Positions 37,903-47,280 of a stretch of 64,000 bases of DNA are shown here, piece after piece. The position numbers were made by a program, and so were the translations under genes. The stretch comes from Dethiobacter alkaliphilus (GTDB lineage: Bacteria > Bacillota > Dethiobacteria > DTU022 > UBA8154): assembly GCA_016841605.1 (NCBI GenBank), contig JAENYV010000003.1, positions 215,027 through 279,026 on the forward strand. Direction: 5' to 3'. The notes beneath the pieces were generated by a model. It saw nothing but the letters and a program-made list of their open reading frames with translations. It did not search any database and was not told where the DNA came from. Each line of letters opens with the position of its first letter. Within the stretch, counting starts at the first letter, position 1.

Positions 37903-38820
37903 TTATAATTGAATTCCCTGGGGGGATAAGACATCCACTTCAAAATTACCGACAGCAACTTCCAGATCAAGATCGATGCGGGACAAAGCCTCTTCATAAC
38001 CCGGAGAAACATAATAATTATCTACGATGGGCCACCCCAGTTCATCCAGGTTAGTATTGGCGAGGGCACCTTTAACACGAATACGGATACCTGTTTCCCC
38101 GTCAACTTCAACCCGGACATTGGAGGCACCGGCCTGCATTTTTACCTCTCCGTATTCCCCATTGTTGCCGAATTTAAAACGAAAATCACCGGCACCCAAT
38201 TTCGCGTTTAACTGCTGAATTTCCAGATCAGTAAAATCAAGATCTCCTTCCGCGGCCCCGGCATCCATTGTTATTTTCCAGGGCAAATTAGGGGAGAGAT
38301 GTACTTTCCAGTCATTAATAAAATGGCGCTGGGGATACCAGATTCCTTCGGCCTGCCTGATAAAAATTTTAATCTCATTATTATACCTGTCTACTGAAGT
38401 TGCAGCCCCGGCAGCTCCCCGGAAAAGTCCTTCAACGAGCTGCTCTGTTTCGGAATCCAGTAAAACTTTTCCCCCGCCGAATTTCATCTCAACTTCACCC
38501 GAGGTTACCCCTTCATAGCGTGAACGATCGACAACAAGCGTTGTTTCTCTTTGCCCCTGTGAAAGATCAAAAGAGGAAGTGGGATTTTGTATGGCCAGGA
38601 CGACAATACCGCCGGAAAGGGCAATAATAAGCAATATGCCCAACCAGCGGGGCATTACTCCTCCCCAGAAAATGCTAATCCCGATCAGGATAAGAAGAAC
38701 CGGCCAGAACCTGTACAATTGCTCAACGAAAGTCCAGGACCCATAACCAATATTAGCCAGAAAAATTATAAGTCCTATGATAATTAGGACCAGTCCCGCA
38801 AGAAATGTTCCAATTCTCAT
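37903..38820 (-). CDS. LiaF-like envelope-stress protein (DUF5668 plus toastrack domain)
   Basis: A 305-aa protein with four N-terminal hydrophobic segments (residues 5-90, including FWPVLLILIGISIFWGG) and an extracellular C-terminal beta-rich toastrack domain (about 115-305, with GAGDFRFKFGNNGEYGEVKMQAGASNVRVEVDGETG). This is the layout of LiaF and related cell-wall antibiotic response proteins. There is no LiaRS two-component pair nearby, so a LiaF function is inference. GGAGG precedes the ATG, which overlaps the pspC stop in ATGA. Confidence 0.82.
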   Translation of the reverse strand: MRIGTFLAGLVLIIIGLIIFLANIGYGSWTFVEQLYRFWPVLLILIGISIFWGGVMPRWLGILLIIALSGGIVVLAIQNPTSSFDLSQGQRETTLVVDRSRYEGVTSGEVEMKFGGGKVLLDSETEQLVEGLFRGAAGAATSVDRYNNEIKIFIRQAEGIWYPQRHFINDWKVHLSPNLPWKITMDAGAAEGDLDFTDLEIQQLNAKLGAGDFRFKFGNNGEYGEVKMQAGASNVRVEVDGETGIRIRVKGALANTNLDELGWPIVDNYYVSPGYEEALSRIDLDLEVAVGNFEVDVLSPQGIQL

Positions 38821-39299
38821 TTCCCGGCCTCCTTCCCGTCACGTAAAAGAAGAAAAATTCCGGCTGCAATAATCAACAAAGGCCAGAGATAGTGAAAAAA
38901 AGGACCGACAATTAGACGGGCCAGAAAGATAATACCCAGGCCGATTAGTAACAGGCCGGCATTACGGCGCCTTTTAAACCGGCACTGGTTTTCTTCTGCA
39001 GGATGAGAAAAATTTATTCCGCCTTCCTCATGTAAGACCTTCGCTTCATCTTGCTGTTCACCCAGACCGGAATCACCATCGCGCTGCCTGATTTTTTCCT
39101 TTTCACCAGCATAAAAGATTCTCTCCTCAGGAATAACAATCCAGGCGATAAGATACGCCAGGATCCCTCCGCCACCGACAAAAGCGGCGACTATCCATAA
39201 TAAACGAATTAAAACAACATCAACTTCAAAATACTCCGCCAGTCCACCGGCTACACCGCCGATAATCCGAATTCTACGAGACCGAAATAAACGGTTCAA
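38817..39299 (-). CDS. PspC-domain membrane protein
   Basis: About 160 aa. The N-terminal PspC domain NRLFRSRRIRIIGGVAGGLAEYFEVDVVLIRLLWIV is followed by one or two helices, a charged linker and a C-terminal LiaI/DUF5668-like pair of helices (FHYLWPLLIIAAGIFLLLR). The start is taken as TTG 39299, 11 nt after GGAGG, because homology begins there; a GTG four codons upstream touches the ribosome site. It is translationally coupled to the LiaF-like gene, which suggests an envelope-stress module. Confidence 0.85.
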   Translation of the reverse strand: MNRLFRSRRIRIIGGVAGGLAEYFEVDVVLIRLLWIVAAFVGGGGILAYLIAWIVIPEERIFYAGEKEKIRQRDGDSGLGEQQDEAKVLHEEGGINFSHPAEENQCRFKRRRNAGLLLIGLGIIFLARLIVGPFFHYLWPLLIIAAGIFLLLRDGKEAGK

Positions 39300-39339
39300 C
39301 GTCCCTTGCACCTCCTGTTTGCTTTTGCCGATATGTTAT

Positions 39340-41298
39340 TTACTCTTCCGATGGAAGTTCATCCAGCAAAAGACCAAGTTTTTCCCATTCTTCATATAGT
39401 GCCCCGACTTGGTCTTTGATCTGCGTTAACTCTTCCACGAGCCGGCGCGCCCGGTTAAAATCATCGTATATCCCCGGTTCGGCCAACTGTTCTTCCAGGC
39501 AGCTTATTTTATTCTCCCCAAGGGCAATTTTTTCTTCCATCTCTGTTATTGACCGGGATAAATTGCGCCTTTTGCGTCGTAAAGCCATAATTTCCTCTCT
39601 TTTGGCCTTCTCTATTTCCTTCTTATCGCGGCGCTGCTTTTTCTTCAATTCATTGGAAGGGTAAATATCATTATTTTCTTTCTCCTTCTCTTTCAACTTT
39701 ATTTCCCGGTATTCTAAGTATGACCCTTTGTAAAGTTTTACACGCTTATCGCTGACCTCCAAAATTTTTGTGGCTGTATGTGAAATAAAAAAACGGTCAT
39801 GAGATACAATAAGAAGTGTCCCGGGAAAGCCGGCAAGTGCGGTTTTAAGCTCCTCGATCCCCCAGATGTCCAGATGATTGGTAGGTTCATCCATAATAAT
39901 AAAATTACTATCCTCCAGGGACATTTTGGCCAGAGCCAAACGGCTTTTTTCACCGCCGCTTAAAGCCTGCACTTTTTTAAAAACTTCTTCTCCGCGAAAC
40001 AGGTAACCCCCCAGATAGCTACGTGCCTCGGACTCTCCCATTCCGGATGCTTCCATAATATTTTCCAAAACACTAAATTCGGATTTTAAAGTTTTCTGCT
40101 CCTGGTCAAAATAGGCGATTCTACTGCCGGACCCAATCCGGACAATACCTGATTCAATAAATTCCTCACCGGTTATTATGCGCAACAAAGTCGTCTTTCC
40201 CGCACCATTGGGACCGACAACGGCAACCCGATCTCCCCAGTTTATCTCGAAGGAAGCGTCTGTAAAAATCGGGGAGCGGCCAAAATATTTTGAAACTGCT
40301 TCGAAAGTAACAACACTCCGGCTTCCCCTCCCTGCAAAATCAAAGCGGGCCTTCCAGGAGGGAGCTTTTTCCGGCTTTTTTACAAGATCGAACTTTTCCA
40401 TGCGCTTCTCCCTGCTGCGGGCCTGACGTTTTGTTCTCTGATCCGCGGAGGCATTACGAATAAAAGCTTGATCTTTTTTTACTGCCGCTTCTTGCTTTTT
40501 ATATGCTTTTTCCAGCGTGTTTCTTTCCAGTTCCCGCTGGACGAGGCAACTGGAAAAATTCCCCCGATACGAACGTAATGACCTGTTTTCCATAACCGCA
40601 ATTTGACCGACAATGCGGTCGAGAAAAAAGCGATCATGAGAGACAAGCAGAAGGGCCCCCCGCCAGTTGCCGAGATAATTTTCCAGCCATTCTACCGATT
40701 CGGCATCAAGACTGTTAGTGGGCTCATCCAGGAGAAGAAGATCCGGTTCACGAAGCAGCAGTGCTGCAAGCTGTGTTCTTGTTTTTTCTCCCCCGCTAAA
40801 GCTATCCACCTGACGCTGCAGGTCAGCCTCTTGGAAACCCAGACCCAGGGCGATCATCTTCAGACGGTTCTCAAGGAGATAACCTCCTTTTTCCTCATAA
40901 ATATGGGAAAGCTCTCCGTATTTCTCTATAAGCGGGTTTAAAACTGTTTCCTTCTTTATTACGGATAAAGACATCTCTTTTTCCAGGCGAGCCATTTCAT
41001 CTTTGATCAGATAAACTTCTTTCAGAGCTTCCGTTAAAACATCCTGCAAGCTTACCTGAGGCAGAAAACCCGCTTTCTGGCTTAGATAACCAAGAGATAA
41101 ACCTTTGCCGATAAATACTTCCCCTTTATCCGGTTCTTCAACACCTGTTATAATTTTCAGCAGCGTGGTTTTGCCGCTACCGTTCGTCCCGACCAGCCCA
41201 ATTTTCTCACCTGGATTTATCTGCAGGGAGACCCCTTCCAGGATACTTTTGTCGGCATAAGTCTTATAAATGTTGCGTACATCTAGTAGAGCCATCAT
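39340..41298 (-). CDS. ABC-F family ATPase
   Basis: A 652-aa soluble protein with two ABC ATPase cassettes and no membrane domain. Walker A GTNGSGKTTLL and GPNGAGKTTLL, signatures FSGGEKTRTQLAALLL and LSGGEKSRLALAKMSL, Walker B LLLLDEPTNSLD and FIIMDEPTNHLD, an Arm/linker between, and a C-terminal coiled coil (about 540-650) as in Uup and YdiF-type members. ABC-F proteins act on the ribosome, in translation quality control or antibiotic resistance; the subtype cannot be fixed by eye. It is upstream of pspC in the same direction. Confidence 0.93.
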   Translation of the reverse strand: MMALLDVRNIYKTYADKSILEGVSLQINPGEKIGLVGTNGSGKTTLLKIITGVEEPDKGEVFIGKGLSLGYLSQKAGFLPQVSLQDVLTEALKEVYLIKDEMARLEKEMSLSVIKKETVLNPLIEKYGELSHIYEEKGGYLLENRLKMIALGLGFQEADLQRQVDSFSGGEKTRTQLAALLLREPDLLLLDEPTNSLDAESVEWLENYLGNWRGALLLVSHDRFFLDRIVGQIAVMENRSLRSYRGNFSSCLVQRELERNTLEKAYKKQEAAVKKDQAFIRNASADQRTKRQARSREKRMEKFDLVKKPEKAPSWKARFDFAGRGSRSVVTFEAVSKYFGRSPIFTDASFEINWGDRVAVVGPNGAGKTTLLRIITGEEFIESGIVRIGSGSRIAYFDQEQKTLKSEFSVLENIMEASGMGESEARSYLGGYLFRGEEVFKKVQALSGGEKSRLALAKMSLEDSNFIIMDEPTNHLDIWGIEELKTALAGFPGTLLIVSHDRFFISHTATKILEVSDKRVKLYKGSYLEYREIKLKEKEKENNDIYPSNELKKKQRRDKKEIEKAKREEIMALRRKRRNLSRSITEMEEKIALGENKISCLEEQLAEPGIYDDFNRARRLVEELTQIKDQVGALYEEWEKLGLLLDELPSEE

Positions 41299-41418
41299 CT
41301 GCCCCCGAAAATTACTTTATTAAATGTCATTTGTCTTGTTTTTTCCTTATATTATCTTAACCGTCATCCTCCAAGATGTAAAGCGATGGCCGTGATAATT
41401 ATACATCCTTCTATTACT

Positions 41419-41442
41419 ATTTTTCGCTGTAGTGTTACTCAG
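41419..41442 (+). repeat. Dispersed 24-bp GCTGTAGTG element, copy 2
   Basis: The partner of 8137-8160 (21 of 24 positions). It lies in the gap between the divergent ABC-F and PrcB-lipoprotein genes, about 77 nt before the latter's ATG. Confidence 0.5.
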
Positions 41443-41518
41443 ATTTTTTTGCAACAAAAAAGCTTTTTATTCGTCTATCTTAATAGAGTACGATATAAAG
41501 AAGAAGGAGAGAAGCTCA

Positions 41519-42265
41519 ATGAAAAAATTCTTATTCTTGCTAACAGCGACCTTATGCGCTATATTATTGGGGGTGACAGGGTGCAGCCCGACCACCGTTC
41601 CGGAAACTCAGCCTGACGATAGCGATAACGAACCGGGTGCAGAAATAGTGGAATATGAAATCTGGGAAAATGAAAGAGCATTTCCGCAGGAATTATCACC
41701 GGAAATGCAGAATATTATTGCAAAGCTGAAGGCAGAAAGGGGATATTATGCTTTCGATCCGCAGGATTTTCAAACCGGGGATGATCTTTTTATCTTAATA
41801 TCTTCCGGCCCGAAGCCCACCGGGGGATATTCCATGACAGCAAAAAATGTTCAAGCCTCAAACGGCACCCTGGAGATTACAATGGAAGAAAGAGAGCCTG
41901 CAAAAGAAGATGCCGTCATTCAAATTCTCACTTACCCGGTAGCGCTTCTGAAAATAAAGGCCTTATATAATTTTTTTGACATAACAAATACCTCAGGCGA
42001 TACATTTTCACCCATTCTCCCGGAAGAAAGTCCGGAAAATGCTACGGCAGAAAGAGAGAATGTCATTCATAACTGTAGAGGAACCCTGGTGGGAAGAATT
42101 GACAGCAATAGTGTGGAAATAGAAAGTAGCGGAAAAACGCTTGCTTTTTATCTGTCTGAACAAAGTTTAATCGAAAATTTTAAAGACGGAGAAACAATTA
42201 TTTTCGATTACTATCAAGACCAATATGACCGGCTAATAATCAATAAGCTGGAAAAAGACAGCTAA
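41519..42265 (+). CDS. Lipoprotein with PrcB C-terminal domain
   Basis: A 248-aa lipoprotein. Signal peptide with lipobox GVTGC near residue 22, a Pro/Asp/Glu-rich linker, then about residues 85-150 match the PrcB_C domain (ISSGPKPTGGYSMTAKNV, VIQILTYPVALLKIK), first seen in the PrcB partner of the dentilisin protease of treponemes. The C-terminal third is unrecognised. AAGGAG precedes ATG 41519; a longer upstream frame has no signal peptide at its start. The TraB-like gene follows after 42 nt. Confidence 0.78.
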   Translation: MKKFLFLLTATLCAILLGVTGCSPTTVPETQPDDSDNEPGAEIVEYEIWENERAFPQELSPEMQNIIAKLKAERGYYAFDPQDFQTGDDLFILISSGPKPTGGYSMTAKNVQASNGTLEITMEEREPAKEDAVIQILTYPVALLKIKALYNFFDITNTSGDTFSPILPEESPENATAERENVIHNCRGTLVGRIDSNSVEIESSGKTLAFYLSEQSLIENFKDGETIIFDYYQDQYDRLIINKLEKDS

Positions 42266-42307
42266 CACTCCTCTGTATTTGTATAAATTGGAGAAAGGAA
42301 GTACTTA

Positions 42308-43474
42308 ATGGCGGAAGACAATATTACCAGGATAGATACTAATGGTAAGGAAATTATTCTTATTGGAACTGCTCATGTATCCAAAAAAAGCGCGGATCAA
42401 GTGAAGGAAATTATTGAGGCGGAAAAACCGGACTCTGTTTGTATAGAATTGGATGAACAAAGATATCAGTCCATTATGGACAGGCAAAGCTGGAAGAATA
42501 TGGACATATTTAAGGTTATTAAAGAAAAAAAAGCCCCTCTTCTTTTAATGAACCTGCTCATTTCTTCCTTTCAAAAAAGGATGGCTAAGCAATTTGGCGT
42601 TAATCCCGGGGAAGAAATGGTTCAGGGCATTAAGTCAAGCAAAGAAATAGGAGCCGGCCTAGTCTTGGCTGATAGAAATATTCAAACAACCTTTGCTCGT
42701 ATCTGGCATAAAATAGGATTTTGGGGGAAGCTTAAGCTCCTCTTTATGGTTTTCTACAGCATTTTCGATAACCAAGAAATTTCCGAAGAAGAAATGGAAA
42801 AAATGAAGTCTCAAGATATGCTTAACGCACTGCTGAATGATTTTACTGCCTCATTCCCGAAGTTAAAAATTCCTTTAATTGATGAACGGGATCAGTATCT
42901 GGCCCAAAAAATTAAAGATGCCCCCGGAAAAAAAGTTGTTGCTGTTCTGGGAGCTGCCCATGTCCCCGGTATTACGGAAGAAATAAAAAAAGAACATGAT
43001 TTGGAAGCCTTATGCCTGGTCCCTGCCAAATCCAAAACAATAAAGATTATCCCCTGGTTAATACCCTTACTGATTCTTATGATTATCGGCTATACTCTTT
43101 ATACAAATCCTTCTGCCGGAATGCAGCAAACGATGAGTTGGGTACTCTGGAACGGTTCTTTTTCCACACTTGGAGCTGCTCTCGCTTTTGGACATCCCCT
43201 TACCATGCTTACAGCCTTTATAATGGCTCCATTGACTTCCTTAAATCCCCTCATGGCCGCCGGCTGGTTTGCGGGAATTGTTCAAGCCTATATCCGCCGG
43301 CCAAGTGTAGAAGATTTTGAAAATCTGGCAACGGATGTTTATTCTTTAAAAGGTTTTTGGAACAATAGAGTAACGCGTATTCTTCTTATAGTTGCCTTAA
43401 CCAATTTAGGCAGTACCTTGGGAACAGTGATCGGCGGAGCCGACGTGGTCCGTTTATTCCTGGAAAATTTATAA
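42308..43474 (+). CDS. TraB-family membrane protein
   Basis: A 388-aa protein. The N-terminal TraB/TiKI-like domain (about 1-240) has ILIGTAHVSKKSADQV with the conserved GxxH, CIELDEQRY and AVLGAAHVPGI with the second His. The C-terminal part has about four hydrophobic segments (IPWLIPLLILMIIGYTLY onward). The family includes the enterococcal pheromone-shutdown protein TraB and predicted metalloproteases; its role here is unknown. AAGGAAG precedes the ATG. Confidence 0.88.
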   Translation: MAEDNITRIDTNGKEIILIGTAHVSKKSADQVKEIIEAEKPDSVCIELDEQRYQSIMDRQSWKNMDIFKVIKEKKAPLLLMNLLISSFQKRMAKQFGVNPGEEMVQGIKSSKEIGAGLVLADRNIQTTFARIWHKIGFWGKLKLLFMVFYSIFDNQEISEEEMEKMKSQDMLNALLNDFTASFPKLKIPLIDERDQYLAQKIKDAPGKKVVAVLGAAHVPGITEEIKKEHDLEALCLVPAKSKTIKIIPWLIPLLILMIIGYTLYTNPSAGMQQTMSWVLWNGSFSTLGAALAFGHPLTMLTAFIMAPLTSLNPLMAAGWFAGIVQAYIRRPSVEDFENLATDVYSLKGFWNNRVTRILLIVALTNLGSTLGTVIGGADVVRLFLENL

Positions 43475-43532
43475 CCGCTTTCTCTATAAAATTGAAAAAC
43501 CCTTTACACCTTTTTAATTAATATCTGTTTTT

Positions 43533-43808
43533 TTACATGCGGGTCTTTAACAATAAAGAGGTTAAGCGCTTCATGGCTTTTTCCGGCCCTCCCTCCTTTT
43601 CTTTGCTTTCTTCCATACATTCCCATATATAGCCGGCTACAACCAGCTTAGTTGCTCCTTCCAAAGCTGAATGGACAGCACTGAGCTGCATGGCAATATT
43701 TTCGCACTGCTCACCTTCTTTAATCATCTTCTGAACCGCTCTGATCTGTCCTTCCAGGCGAGAAAACCGGTGTAATATCTCTTTTTTTTTCTCCTCAGGC
43801 ATATTCAT
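43533..43808 (-). CDS. CsoR/CstR-family transcriptional repressor
   Basis: A 91-aa all-helical DUF156 repressor. FSRLEGQIRAVQKMIKEGEQC and QLSAVHSALEGA match the family. Conserved Cys35 and Cys64 are present, but the copper-ligand His of CsoR is Tyr60, so the Cys-His-Cys copper site is incomplete. The persulfide sensor CstR likewise keeps both Cys but not the His, which makes sulfur-species sensing the better guess. The ATG overlaps the stop of the NapH-like gene, and a 36-bp perfect palindrome with the family-typical TACCCC/GGGGTA core lies before that gene, so the pair is probably autoregulated. Confidence 0.88.
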   Translation of the reverse strand: MNMPEEKKKEILHRFSRLEGQIRAVQKMIKEGEQCENIAMQLSAVHSALEGATKLVVAGYIWECMEESKEKEGGPEKAMKRLTSLLLKTRM

Positions 43809-44596
43809 TTAATAACCTCCTCTGTAGTACTATAAACTGCCTCTTCTTCCCATGGCTGCGGATGACCTTTTGTTACCTTCCCTTGTCTCAACTTTAAAAC
43901 ACCGGTGGGACAGTGCCGCACACAGGTGCTGCAGCGGATACATGCCCCGAAATCAAAACTCTTGTTTTCCAGATAATCCGGGTAGGGTTTTAATTGCATC
44001 GGACAAACCCTGGAACATCGCCTGCAGGAGACACAATCCTCTTTGTTTGCCGCAGCGAGCCGCATATCGCTTTTACGGTTCACACCCAACCAGGAGCCCA
44101 ACCGGTAAAGTAACAGCTGAAAAGTTCCCATAGGGCAAATTGTGCACCAGGCCCGCGGGTTGGACCCAAGGGCAAGCACCGTGCCCAGCACGGTTACTGC
44201 CAAATAATTCAATACAAAGACAAAACCCAACCTGTCTAAGAAACCCGCCTCACCCAAAGTGTAAAAAACAGTCACCAGACGATTAACGAGCATAAACATA
44301 AACCAGACAAAAAGTAGTCCTGCTAAAATTTTTGAGCGTAAAAAAGCAGGAATTTTCTTGTTACGGCTGATGTGTAAAAGAATACCGTCAAAAAAACTGC
44401 CGTGGGGACACACATTCCCACACCAGTATTTCCCTTTGGCAAAACCCATAATCATTAATGCTACCATTAAGGGGATCATAAAAAGCCCCAGTTTTGGAAT
44501 CCATAAACCTCCGACAGCCACTACGAAAACAAACAACCAGGCATAGCGTTTTAATGGAGTAAACACCCTTTCGGCTTTGGAATCAATCTGCATCAT
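43805..44596 (-). CDS. NapH/YccM-type membrane polyferredoxin
   Basis: A 263-aa membrane iron-sulfur protein. About four transmembrane helices (near residues 18-48, 88-108, 122-142) are interspersed with two Cys motifs, CGNVCPHG and CTICPMG, and followed by two 4Fe-4S sites (CVSCRRCSRVCP and CIRCSTCVRHCP). Members pass electrons from quinol or soluble donors to periplasmic or membrane acceptors. The partner is unknown; the soluble NuoEF-like module ends 93 nt upstream on the same strand. Cotranscription with a CsoR/CstR-type repressor suggests induction by metal or reactive sulfur. AAAGGAG lies 10 nt before the ATG. Confidence 0.88.
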   Translation of the reverse strand: MMQIDSKAERVFTPLKRYAWLFVFVVAVGGLWIPKLGLFMIPLMVALMIMGFAKGKYWCGNVCPHGSFFDGILLHISRNKKIPAFLRSKILAGLLFVWFMFMLVNRLVTVFYTLGEAGFLDRLGFVFVLNYLAVTVLGTVLALGSNPRAWCTICPMGTFQLLLYRLGSWLGVNRKSDMRLAAANKEDCVSCRRCSRVCPMQLKPYPDYLENKSFDFGACIRCSTCVRHCPTGVLKLRQGKVTKGHPQPWEEEAVYSTTEEVIK

Positions 44597-44612
44597 GACG
44601 GCAACAGCTCCT

Positions 44613-44648
44613 TTTTAATGTTATACCCCTAGGGGTATAACATTAAAA
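44613..44648. promoter_or_regulatory. 36-bp perfect palindrome, CsoR/CstR-type operator
   Basis: Perfect dyad centred at 44630/44631. Each arm is 18 bp; the core reads TATACCCCT-AGGGGTATA, the G/C tract flanked by TA as in operators of the CsoR/CstR family. It lies 17 nt upstream of the NapH-like ATG and covers the likely promoter and leader of the napH-repressor pair. Confidence 0.85.
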
Positions 44649-44688
44649 TAAAGCAATCCCTTGCGTCTGTCAAGTTACGATTTTTACT

Positions 44689-45336
44689 TCAGTTTTTTTT
44701 AAAATACAATGCTCCCACCGGGCAAGCTTCCACACAGAGTCCGCACTCAGTACAGGGGGATTGAGCCAACTCACGGTCGGCAAAGGTGGTTATCCGACGG
44801 TGAATGCCGCGGCGGGAAAAACCGATGGCCCCCACTCCGGCAATCCGATGATCCGCCCAGACACAACGGCCGCAGAGAACGCACCGGCCGGCGTCAAAGG
44901 CAAAAGATCGAGGGCTGTCGTCAATTATAACCTTTTTAGACAGCGGCTTCAGCCGGTGCAAATTCAGCTTCAGACCTCTCTCCCGGGCAATTTTTTGAAG
45001 CTCACAGCTTCCGTTTTTGGGACACTCCCCGCAGTTTAAACGATGCTCCGACAATAACAGTTCAAAAGCTGTCCGGACCAGGCGGTCTACCGCCGGGGTG
45101 CGGGTTTTTACCGTCATCCCCGCCTTCACGGGTTGCGTGCAGGCCGTTACCGGATTGCAAGTTCCCTCGATCTCCACAAAACAAAGACGGCAGCCGGCAG
45201 TTGGTCTCTCCTGCTCCTTTACAGCGCACAGATGGGGAATATATACTTTGTTTTCCAAGGCAACCCAGAGTAATTTTTCTCCTTCACGAGCAGTAATTTT
45301 CTGCCCGTCTATGATAATGACAACCTTCCTGTTCAT
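44689..45336 (-). CDS. NuoG/HoxU-like iron-sulfur subunit (short form)
   Basis: A 215-aa protein equal to the N-terminal electron-wire part of NuoG or to HoxU, without a molybdopterin or hydrogenase domain. The 2Fe-2S domain is at residues 1-80 (CAVKEQERPTAGCRLC, CTQPV), the His-Cys 4Fe-4S motif near 95-115 (HRLNCGECPKNGSCELQ), and two 4Fe-4S sites follow (CVLCGRCVWAD, CTECGLCVEACP). Its start overlaps the NuoF-like stop in ATGA. With NuoE and NuoF it forms a soluble NADH-oxidising module of the bifurcating hydrogenase or formate dehydrogenase type; the catalytic partner is not in the window. Confidence 0.9.
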   Translation of the reverse strand: MNRKVVIIIDGQKITAREGEKLLWVALENKVYIPHLCAVKEQERPTAGCRLCFVEIEGTCNPVTACTQPVKAGMTVKTRTPAVDRLVRTAFELLLSEHRLNCGECPKNGSCELQKIARERGLKLNLHRLKPLSKKVIIDDSPRSFAFDAGRCVLCGRCVWADHRIAGVGAIGFSRRGIHRRITTFADRELAQSPCTECGLCVEACPVGALYFKKN

Positions 45337-47243
45337 TTCATTTCCCTCTCCCTCTCCTCAACCAGGCCGGGAGGAGATACTTTAATCACCGCGGAATACT
45401 CGGGAGGGCACGCTTTTAAGCAGTTGTCGCATTTGACGCATTTATCCCGGTTGATGGCTTTCAAACCGTTATCCCGGGTATAAATAGCTTCCACCGGGCA
45501 GCTCCCCACGCAGATATTGCAGAGCTTGCTGCACTTGTCCGGTTCAATAAAGTAAGCAATTAAGTCGGGGCACTTCAGGGAGGGGCAGCATTTTCCCTTA
45601 ATATGCGCTTCGTATTCATCCCGAAAATATTTCAGTGTTGTCAGAACCGGGTTTGGAGCCGTCTTCCCCAAGTTGCACAAAGAACCGGTTTTGACATCTT
45701 CCGCCAGTTCCCGGAGAGTTTCCAGAGAAGCCATATCACCCTCCCCCCGTGTAATCGCCTTGAGAATTTCCAGCATATGTTTAGTTCCCAGACGGCAGAA
45801 AGTACACTTTCCGCATGATTCCTGTTGGGTAAAGTTTAAGAAAAAGCGGGCCATCCCGACCATACAGTCGTCCTCGTCCAGGACGACGAGCCCGCCGGAA
45901 CCCATCATAGCTCCTGCTTCCTCAAGAGAATCAAAATCAAGAGGAATATCCAAAGCCTGCTCCGGCAGGCATCCACCCGAAGGACCGCCGATCTGCACAG
46001 CTTTAAACTTTTTATTCCGGGGGATACCCTCTCCCACATCAAAGATCAACTGACGGAGGGTTGTCCCCATGGGAACCTCCACCAAACCGGGGCCGGCGAT
46101 CTTTCCTGCCAGGGTAAAAACAGCTGTACCTGGGCTTCCCGGTGTTCCCGTCTTCTTAAACCAATCCGCGCCTTTACGCATAATAAGCGGTACATAGCAA
46201 AATGTTTTAACATTATTTAACACCGTAGGTTCACCGAGATAACCGGAAACAGCAAGTTCCGGGGGACGATGCTGCGGGATGCCCATCCCCCCCTCCATGG
46301 AATTAATCAGGGCTGTCCCCTCACCACAAACAAAAGCACCGGCGCCGGAAAAAACCTCCAGGTCGAAACAAAAAGCGCTTCCCAGGATTGAAGCTCCGAG
46401 CAAATTCTTTTCCCGGGCTTGCCTGAGGGCATTATTGACCCGGCGGATGGCCTGAGAATACTCGGAACGGATATATAGGTAACCCAGAGAGGCGCCGACT
46501 GCATAAGCACAGATAATCATTCCCTCTATTACCTGGTGGGGATTGGATTCCAGGATGTTCCGGTCCATAAAAGCACCCGGGTCGCCCTCATCACCGTTGC
46601 AGATCACGTATTTCATTCCGTTACCGGCTTTTCTTACAACCTCCCACTTGATTCCCGCCGGGAACCCTGCTCCGCCGCGACCCCGCAGGTTGGAAGCCTT
46701 TACTTCCCCCAGAACTTCCCCGGGCTCCATGTTCAAAACATCGGCCAGGGCGGAGTAACCATCCCGGGCAATATAAAAATCAATTTCTTCCGGGTCAATA
46801 AACCCGCAATTTTCCAGGATCATCTTCTCTTCATAAACTCCCCGGGGAAAATCTCGAAAGGTTGGGAAAATATCATTGGGTTCCAGCGCTGCCATGGCAA
46901 ACTCATAACAGGGATCATTGTTAATGAGGAAATCTTCCACCAGACGTTTAACCAGCACTTCATCCACTTTTCCGTAACAGAGTGAAGGAAATCCCGGCTT
47001 GGATATAATTATAAGGGGCTCGGCATAGCAGTGCCCCATGCAGCCGACCTCGACCACCCCGGCGTCTATTCCTTTCCTGGTCAACTCATCCTTAAAGGCC
47101 TCTCGAATTCGGAGAGCGCCTGCAGCCTTGCCGCAGGTACCTGTTCCCACCCGGATAACAGGTTTATCTTCCAAGTATTTTAAATTATTTATGGATGCAG
47201 CTTTCATCTTAATATAAGCCCTTTCCGTCAAAGAAACATCCAT
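45333..47243 (-). CDS. NuoF/HydB-like NADH-binding flavoprotein subunit
   Basis: A 636-aa subunit. Residues 20-115 are a thioredoxin-like 2Fe-2S domain (GTCGKAAG, VGCMGHC). The FMN/NADH core follows (LRGRGGAGFPAGIKWE, NGDEGDPGAFMDR), then SLBB, the NADH_4Fe4S site ESCGKCTFCRLGTKHML with a later Cys in SLCNLGK, and two C-terminal 4Fe-4S motifs (CSKLCNICVGSCP, CVKCDNCLKACP). The N- and C-terminal extensions are those of electron-bifurcating HydB/NfnB-like proteins rather than complex I NuoF. It follows nuoE by 37 nt. Confidence 0.93.
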   Translation of the reverse strand: MDVSLTERAYIKMKAASINNLKYLEDKPVIRVGTGTCGKAAGALRIREAFKDELTRKGIDAGVVEVGCMGHCYAEPLIIISKPGFPSLCYGKVDEVLVKRLVEDFLINNDPCYEFAMAALEPNDIFPTFRDFPRGVYEEKMILENCGFIDPEEIDFYIARDGYSALADVLNMEPGEVLGEVKASNLRGRGGAGFPAGIKWEVVRKAGNGMKYVICNGDEGDPGAFMDRNILESNPHQVIEGMIICAYAVGASLGYLYIRSEYSQAIRRVNNALRQAREKNLLGASILGSAFCFDLEVFSGAGAFVCGEGTALINSMEGGMGIPQHRPPELAVSGYLGEPTVLNNVKTFCYVPLIMRKGADWFKKTGTPGSPGTAVFTLAGKIAGPGLVEVPMGTTLRQLIFDVGEGIPRNKKFKAVQIGGPSGGCLPEQALDIPLDFDSLEEAGAMMGSGGLVVLDEDDCMVGMARFFLNFTQQESCGKCTFCRLGTKHMLEILKAITRGEGDMASLETLRELAEDVKTGSLCNLGKTAPNPVLTTLKYFRDEYEAHIKGKCCPSLKCPDLIAYFIEPDKCSKLCNICVGSCPVEAIYTRDNGLKAINRDKCVKCDNCLKACPPEYSAVIKVSPPGLVEEREREMK

Positions 47244-47280
47244 AACTGCAAGCCCCCTTTTACTTTCTTAAGCTTCCCTT

